Source: CANIGN01 sp964538275
Lineage (GTDB): Bacteria; Bdellovibrionota; UBA2428
Reading direction: 5' to 3'
NCBI GenBank assembly: GCA_964538275.1
Contig: CAZIFW010000001.1
Location: forward strand, 1-64,000
Length of the DNA stretch: 64,000 nucleotides
Below, one piece after another: positions 59,828 to 64,000 of the stretch. The translations under genes and the position numbers were made by a program. A model generated the notes under the pieces. It was given only the letters and a program-made list of their open reading frames with translations. It had not been told where the DNA came from and searched no databases. Every line of letters begins with the position of its first letter. Within the stretch, counting starts at the first letter, position 1.

Positions 59828-60616
59828 GTGAGCCAAGAAATTTTAGCAATTGATGCTTTTTGTGGAGAACAGGCAGACGGTAATTTAGCTGGAGTTTGCA
59901 TTTTGCATGAACCACTACCCGTGCCAACAATGCAAAACATGGCTAAAAATTTCGGCGCATCTGAAACAGCTTTTTTACTTTTAGGTGAAGCTCCCCTGTC
60001 TTTGCGTTGGTTTACTCCTACGCTTGAGGTGTCTCTTTGTGGTCATGGTACATTAGCTACAGCCTTTGCTCTCTGGGAGAAGGGCCTCTATCCAAAGGAG
60101 AAAGCCTTGATGTTTAAGACATTGAGTGGAAATTTAGGTGCGAGACTTTTAGAGAATAAAAAAATTGAACTCAGCTTTCCAGAATTAAAGGTTGAACCTA
60201 ATCATGTTTCTAAAAATGTGACAGAAGCTTTGGGTATTCAGCGGCCGCTCTTTGTGGGCTTGTCGGATAAGTATGTTTTGCTTGAGGTTGAGAATGAAAA
60301 AGTGCTGCGATCCCTCAAGCCAGATTTTGTTGCACTAAAAAAAGTTGTTCAGAGGGGCTTTTTGGTGACTACTAAGAGCGAGCAATCAGGTTTTGATTTC
60401 GCCTCTCGCTGTTTTTTTCCTAAAGAAGGAATTCCGGAGGACCCTGTAACGGGATCTGCGCATTGTGTACTTGGCCCGTATTGGAGAAGAAAGCTCGGCA
60501 AGGAACGACTTAAGGCCTATCAAGCTTCTGATGCAGGTGGAGAAATTGAAATTGCTTTTGCTAACGGACAGGTGCTTTTAAGGGGCCTTGCCCGCTTTAG
60601 AGCTTTAAAAAATTAA
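59828..60616 (+). CDS. PhzF-family isomerase-like protein
   Basis: 262 residues. The PhzF fold is marked by IDAFCGEQADGNLAGV, MAKNFGASETAFL (catalytic Glu), FTPTLEVSLCGHGTLATAFAL and EDPVTGSAHCVLGPYW. Most genomic members act on unknown small molecules; phenazine genes are absent here. It starts with GTG. It lies next to msrA on the other strand and upstream of the antiporter on the same strand, with a 120-base gap that contains a hairpin and a short signal-peptide frame. Confidence 0.85.
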   Translation: MSQEILAIDAFCGEQADGNLAGVCILHEPLPVPTMQNMAKNFGASETAFLLLGEAPLSLRWFTPTLEVSLCGHGTLATAFALWEKGLYPKEKALMFKTLSGNLGARLLENKKIELSFPELKVEPNHVSKNVTEALGIQRPLFVGLSDKYVLLEVENEKVLRSLKPDFVALKKVVQRGFLVTTKSEQSGFDFASRCFFPKEGIPEDPVTGSAHCVLGPYWRRKLGKERLKAYQASDAGGEIEIAFANGQVLLRGLARFRALKN

Positions 60617-60631
60617 TTCGACAATCGTAAC

Positions 60632-60649
60632 TCTCTTTCATTAAAGAGG
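60632..60649 (+). promoter_or_regulatory. Small hairpin over the AGAGGA ribosome site
   Basis: TCTCTTT-CATT-AAAGAGG (6 pairs plus one G-U wobble) includes most of an AGAGGA ribosome site placed 6 bases before a GTG at 60657 that opens the signal-peptide frame. Confidence 0.4.
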
Positions 60650-60656
60650 ACTGACA

Positions 60657-60791
60657 GTGACAACTACTAAAGGTTTTATGGGTTATGCGACGACTCTTCT
60701 AGTCGCTCTTTTTTTTTGCATACCTTGCTTTTCAGTTGTTGCCCTCAGTGAATATTCAAAAACAAATCCAAGCATCTGCGTCGCTTATAGA
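60657..60791 (+). pseudogene. Signal-peptide frame cut off from the antiporter by a T9 tract
   Basis: 44 codons from GTG 60657 read VTTTKGFMGYATTLLVALFFCIP and stop at 60789-60791. A nine-T run (60709-60717) lies within the hydrophobic stretch. If one T were absent, the frame would run on as FAYLAFQLLPSVNIQ into the antiporter, giving a normal signal or first helix. It is either a sequencing/assembly error, a real frameshift or a phase-variable tract. A good AGAGGA ribosome site serves this GTG, whereas the TTG start of the antiporter has none. Confidence 0.55.
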
Positions 60792-62031
60792 TAAAAATCA
60801 TATTTTAGTTCAGTTATTATGTGCGTTGTCTTTTATTCTCATAGTGACACGTCTTTTTGGTGGTCTTGCAAAAAAAATGGGAGAACCTGCGGTAATTGGT
60901 GAAGTCTTAGGGGGGATTGTAATTGGTCCTTCTTTGCTTGGCTGGGTCTTTCCTGCTGCGAGTGCTTTTTTCTTTCCGCCTGAAGTATTGCCGCATATTT
61001 CAGTCATCGCTCAGTTAGGAATTATTTTCTATATGTTTGTAGTGGGTCTTGAGTTTGATTTGAGTGTGCTCAAGAACAACGCACATTCTACGCTTCTCAT
61101 TTCTCATGTGAGTATTATTTTTCCATTGCTCTTGGGTTTTGTTTTAGGCGCATTCACTTATACAGATTTTGCACCTCAAGGTGTGAGGCCGCTTCACTTT
61201 GCACTTTTTGTTGGAATTTCATTGTCTATAACGGCTTTTCCCGTACTGGCTCGTATACTGACAGATAAAGGTTTGGATAAAAGTCCGCTCGGTAAAATGG
61301 CGCTCGCTTGCGCAGCAATTGATGATGTGACTGCTTGGTGTTTACTTGCTCTTTGCTTAAGTTTGATGCAAGAAAATTTGAGTCAAGGACTTTCCACGCT
61401 GGGACTTACAGTTGCTTATATTCTTTTTATGCTTAAGTTTTTGCGACCCTTGTTAATCAAATGGGTGGAAAAACTAGAAATTAAGGGACAGCTATCAACC
61501 AACACACTGGCCTTTTTCTTTGTGGCGCTTTTTCTGTCCGCGCTTACAACGGAGGCCATTGGTATTCATGCCATCTTTGGCGCTTTTTTATTAGGCGTAA
61601 TTTTGCCACATAATAGTCGGGTAAAAAATGAACTCACTCATTATACTGAAAATCTTTCAAAGGTAGTTTTTCTTCCTGCTTTTTTTGTTTTCACAGGATT
61701 AAGAACTGAAATTGCCCTTATAAATACTCCTCAAGATTGGGTGTGGTGCGCGGTTATAATTCTAGTTGCAACAGCAGGTAAGTTTGGAGGGGCCATGGCT
61801 GCTGCCAAATACTCCGGTTACAGCTTGAGAGATTCGGCGGCTATTGGAATTTTAATGAACACCCGGGGTTTGGTAGAGCTCGTAGTTTTAAACATAGGTT
61901 TAGACATGGGAGTGCTTTCTCCCAGATTGTTTACAATGTTGGTCATGATGGCTTTGGTTACGACCTTCATGACGAGTCCGTTATTGAATTGGATTTTATC
62001 TTTGAAGACACCAAAAAGTTGCACGGCCTAA
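60736..62031 (+). CDS. Cation/proton antiporter, KefB-like (CPA2)
   Basis: 431 residues with about 12-13 membrane helices. Typical starts are LFGGLAKKMGEPAVIGEVLGGIVIGPSLLGW, then GLEFDLSVLKNNA, and ACAAIDDVTAWCLLAL with the Asp-Asp transport motif (IDDV); ending TRGLVELVVLNIGLD. It exchanges Na+ or K+ for protons. It lacks the RCK/TrkA-N cytoplasmic domain of full KefB/KefC. The start TTG at 60736 is poor; the true N-terminus may include the upstream frame interrupted at a T9 run. Confidence 0.9.
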   Translation: MLPSVNIQKQIQASASLIDKNHILVQLLCALSFILIVTRLFGGLAKKMGEPAVIGEVLGGIVIGPSLLGWVFPAASAFFFPPEVLPHISVIAQLGIIFYMFVVGLEFDLSVLKNNAHSTLLISHVSIIFPLLLGFVLGAFTYTDFAPQGVRPLHFALFVGISLSITAFPVLARILTDKGLDKSPLGKMALACAAIDDVTAWCLLALCLSLMQENLSQGLSTLGLTVAYILFMLKFLRPLLIKWVEKLEIKGQLSTNTLAFFFVALFLSALTTEAIGIHAIFGAFLLGVILPHNSRVKNELTHYTENLSKVVFLPAFFVFTGLRTEIALINTPQDWVWCAVIILVATAGKFGGAMAAAKYSGYSLRDSAAIGILMNTRGLVELVVLNIGLDMGVLSPRLFTMLVMMALVTTFMTSPLLNWILSLKTPKSCTA

Positions 62032-62134
62032 GTCACTAAGCCTATTAAATACAAACACTTAGCGACCTTGCTCGTCCTGTCTTTTTTTACCCCTTGGCCT
62101 TGACTCACAGCAATTCGATCCCAAATTATGACAA

Positions 62135-62731
62135 ATGGCCGAAAAAGAAACATCTGAATCAAAAGCCCACATTAACGATTGCTGCGGAGGGCACTGCGAA
62201 AGCGATGCACAACAAGAAGCTAGCGTTGAGAATGGAGTTGGAGAAGAAACACCCACACAGGTATCTACTCAGGAAATTGATTGGAAAACCCAAGCAGCTT
62301 ATTTGGGCGCCGAAATTGAAAACATGCACAAGCGTTTTATTCGAGAAGCGTCTGAAATTCGTAAATATTCAAACGAAGATATTCTAAAAAAGATTGTTCC
62401 CGTGTTGGATACTCTAAGCTTAGCGTTGAATGCAGCTGAAAAAGCAAAAGCTCAAACTGAGAACGAAGAGTTGTTTAATAGCAAAATTTTTCAGAGTTTC
62501 ATTCAAGGTGTTGAGATGACTTCAAAGCAGTTTGAACAAGTTCTTCAAGGTTGCGGTGTAGAATTTATTGCAGCAAAGGGACAGTCTTTTGATCCCATGG
62601 TGCACGAAGCATTAGGTCAATCCAAAACAGAAGGTGTTGAAGACAACATCATTACTGAAGAATTTCAGCGCGGATTTAAACTCGGTGGAAGAGTTGTAAG
62701 GCCCGCTAAAGTAATTGTGAATAAGAATTAA
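62135..62731 (+). CDS. grpE: Nucleotide exchange factor GrpE, Cys-rich N-terminus
   Basis: Releases ADP from DnaK. 198 residues. The long helix (about 45-110) and the C-terminal beta-domain (GVEFIAAKGQSFDPMVHEALGQ ... GFKLGGRVVRPAKVIV) are typical. The N-terminal disordered part carries CCGGHC (C16, C17, H20, C21), unusual for GrpE and a possible metal or redox site. dnaK follows after 12 bases. A CTTGACT element and a CCCAAATTAT box end 5 bases before the ATG, vaguely sigma32-like; no CIRCE repeat or hrcA was seen. Confidence 0.93.
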   Translation: MAEKETSESKAHINDCCGGHCESDAQQEASVENGVGEETPTQVSTQEIDWKTQAAYLGAEIENMHKRFIREASEIRKYSNEDILKKIVPVLDTLSLALNAAEKAKAQTENEELFNSKIFQSFIQGVEMTSKQFEQVLQGCGVEFIAAKGQSFDPMVHEALGQSKTEGVEDNIITEEFQRGFKLGGRVVRPAKVIVNKN

Positions 62732-62743
62732 GAGGGAAATAAA

Positions 62744-64000
62744 ATGAGTAAAGTAATTGGTATAGATTTAGGTACAACAAATTCATGTGTAGCTGTTCTC
62801 GAAGGAGGCCAGCCGAAAGTTATTGCTAATAGTGAGGGTGGAAGAACCACTCCTTCAATCGTTGGTTTCAATACATCTAGCGGTGAAAAGCTAGTGGGAG
62901 CTATTGCAAAAAACCAAGCAATCACAAATCCTGACAAAACAATTTTCGCTGTTAAGCGTTTGATTGGCCAACGTTTTGATAGTGAAGCTGTTCAGCGTCT
63001 TAAGGGCATGCTTCCTTATAAAATCGTTGCAGCTGACAACGGAGATGCCTGGGTAGAAATTGATGGCAAAAAATATAGTCCTCAAGAAATTTCAGCAATC
63101 ATTCTTGGAAAAATGAAGAAGACAGCTGAAGATTATCTTGGCCAAGAGGTAACAGATGCCGTTGTAACGGTTCCTGCTTACTTTAATGATGCTCAAAGAC
63201 AAGCAACTAAAGATGCAGGTCGTATTGCGGGTCTAAACGTTTTACGTATTATCAACGAACCTACAGCAGCTTCACTTGCCTATGGCATGGACAAGCAGGG
63301 CGATAGAAAAATTGCAGTATTCGACTTAGGTGGCGGAACTTTTGATATTTCAGTTCTTGAACTTGGCGACGGTGTTTTCGAAGTAAAAGCTACTAACGGC
63401 GATACTTTCTTAGGTGGAGAAGACTTCGACTTACGCTTGGTTTCTTGGCTTGCTGAAGAGTTTCAAAAATCAGATGGCATTGATTTGAAAAAAGATAAGT
63501 TTGCTCTTCAGCGTCTTAAAACTGAAGCTGAAAAAGCAAAACATGTTTTGTCTGAGTCTATGGAAACAGACATCAACATTCCTTTCATTACAGCCGACCA
63601 AAATGGACCTAAACACTTAAACGTAAAGCTTACGCGCGCTAAACTTGAGAGTCTTTGTGAAGATTTTTTCGAAAGACTTGTAGCTCCTTGCGAAGTTTGT
63701 ATTAAAGATTCTGGTTTTACTAAAGACCAGATCAGCGAAGTTATCCTCGTTGGAGGTATGACTCGTATGCCTAAGGTTCAACAAAAAGTTAAAGAAATTT
63801 TCGGCAAAGAAGCTTCTAAAGGTGTTAACCCTGATGAAGTGGTTGCAGTAGGTGCTGCGGTTCAAGGTGGAGTTCTTAAAGGCGAAGTTAAAGATGTTCT
63901 TCTTTTAGATGTGACTCCTTTGAGTTTGGGTATTGAAACTCTTGGTGGTGTTTCTACAAAGTTGATTGAGAAAAATACAACAATTCCTACAAAGAAGAGT
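62744..64000 (+). CDS. dnaK: Chaperone DnaK, 3' end cut by window
   Basis: Hsp70 ATPase. The frame runs unbroken for 419 codons from the ATG at 62744 to the window edge. IGIDLGTTNSCVAV (phosphate-1), VPAYFNDAQRQAT, INEPTAASLAYG, FDLGGGTFDISVL (phosphate-2), VGGMTRMPKVQ and the linker VLLLDVTPLSLGIETLGG are all normal. The substrate-binding domain is only begun. GAGGG lies 7 bases before the ATG. Cotranscribed with grpE. Confidence 0.97.
   Translation, partial: MSKVIGIDLGTTNSCVAVLEGGQPKVIANSEGGRTTPSIVGFNTSSGEKLVGAIAKNQAITNPDKTIFAVKRLIGQRFDSEAVQRLKGMLPYKIVAADNGDAWVEIDGKKYSPQEISAIILGKMKKTAEDYLGQEVTDAVVTVPAYFNDAQRQATKDAGRIAGLNVLRIINEPTAASLAYGMDKQGDRKIAVFDLGGGTFDISVLELGDGVFEVKATNGDTFLGGEDFDLRLVSWLAEEFQKSDGIDLKKDKFALQRLKTEAEKAKHVLSESMETDINIPFITADQNGPKHLNVKLTRAKLESLCEDFFERLVAPCEVCIKDSGFTKDQISEVILVGGMTRMPKVQQKVKEIFGKEASKGVNPDEVVAVGAAVQGGVLKGEVKDVLLLDVTPLSLGIETLGGVSTKLIEKNTTIPTKKS

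Noticed and set aside
62032..62134. CIRCE operator or heat-shock promoter before grpE
   Set aside because: No inverted repeat of CIRCE type was found; the CTTGACT and CCCAAATTAT boxes are only loosely sigma32-like and too close to the ATG to call.
1..64000. CRISPR arrays, prophage, insertion sequences, rRNA
   Set aside because: No regularly spaced direct repeats, integrase, transposase, phage structural genes or rRNA sequence was recognised on either strand.

Overview
The window is an ordinary-looking chromosomal stretch of a Gram-negative bacterium. It carries many outer-membrane barrels, lipoproteins and signal peptides, with ThiBPQ, PlsB and VKOR-DsbA. Base composition is AT-leaning (estimated by eye, not counted). 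The mix of family types and the ddl-ftsQ-ftsA-ftsZ order would fit a Bdellovibrionota/deltaproteobacterium-like lineage; this is inference from gene content, not a database result. No phage, transposase, CRISPR or rRNA was found. Both ends are cut inside genes: serS at the left and dnaK at the right.

Layout. 1-3.9 kb: serS (partial), tadA, a Y-family polymerase, glyoxalase II and a small secreted protein. 4.1-6.2 kb: an outer-membrane barrel and a VKOR-DsbA fusion. 6.3-10.8 kb: the division cluster ddl-ftsQ-ftsA-ftsZ, closed by a strong terminator that lies inside the start of the next gene (secreted ParB-like protein). 11.3-15.8 kb: an M20 peptidase, a tightly overlapping three-gene cassette that looks like a divergent sigma/anti-sigma pair plus an unknown protein, rmuC and a methyltransferase. 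15.8-20.1 kb: tRNA-Arg(ACG), lysC, namZ, a LysM lipoprotein and a palindromic repeat element. 20.2-26.3 kb: a hydrolase, thiQ-thiP-thiB, a DedA protein and a subtilisin-like protease. 26.5-29.6 kb: a HEAT-repeat protein and several small lipoproteins/secreted proteins. 29.6-34.1 kb: a leucine/isovalerate catabolic operon resembling Bacillus yngE-yngF-yngG-yngHB, but without its biotin carboxylase. 34.2-41 kb: plsB, a TIGR02757 protein, a LysM cell-wall enzyme, unknown exported proteins and a pectate-lyase-like beta-helix. 41-44.5 kb: the polyphosphate module sixA-ppk with divergent ppx. 44.5-50.1 kb: envelope proteins, galU and priA. 50.2-52.6 kb: sugar-nucleotide genes (Gfo/Idh and manC). 52.7-62 kb: M16 protease, hemW, DUF900 hydrolase, a PQQ-type sugar dehydrogenase, msrA, a PhzF-like protein and a cation/proton antiporter. 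62.1-64 kb: grpE-dnaK.

The features that known genes do not explain are mostly non-coding: (i) a ~90-bp sequence present twice, each copy directly after the stop codon of a minus-strand gene; (ii) a ~350-bp element with inverted ends, each end made of two hairpins; (iii) an 11-bp hairpin that buries the galU ribosome site and start codon; (iv) a terminator encoding part of a signal peptide; (v) a T9 tract that separates a signal peptide from the antiporter frame. Among proteins, the 12.5-13.8 kb cassette is the best candidate for an undescribed system.
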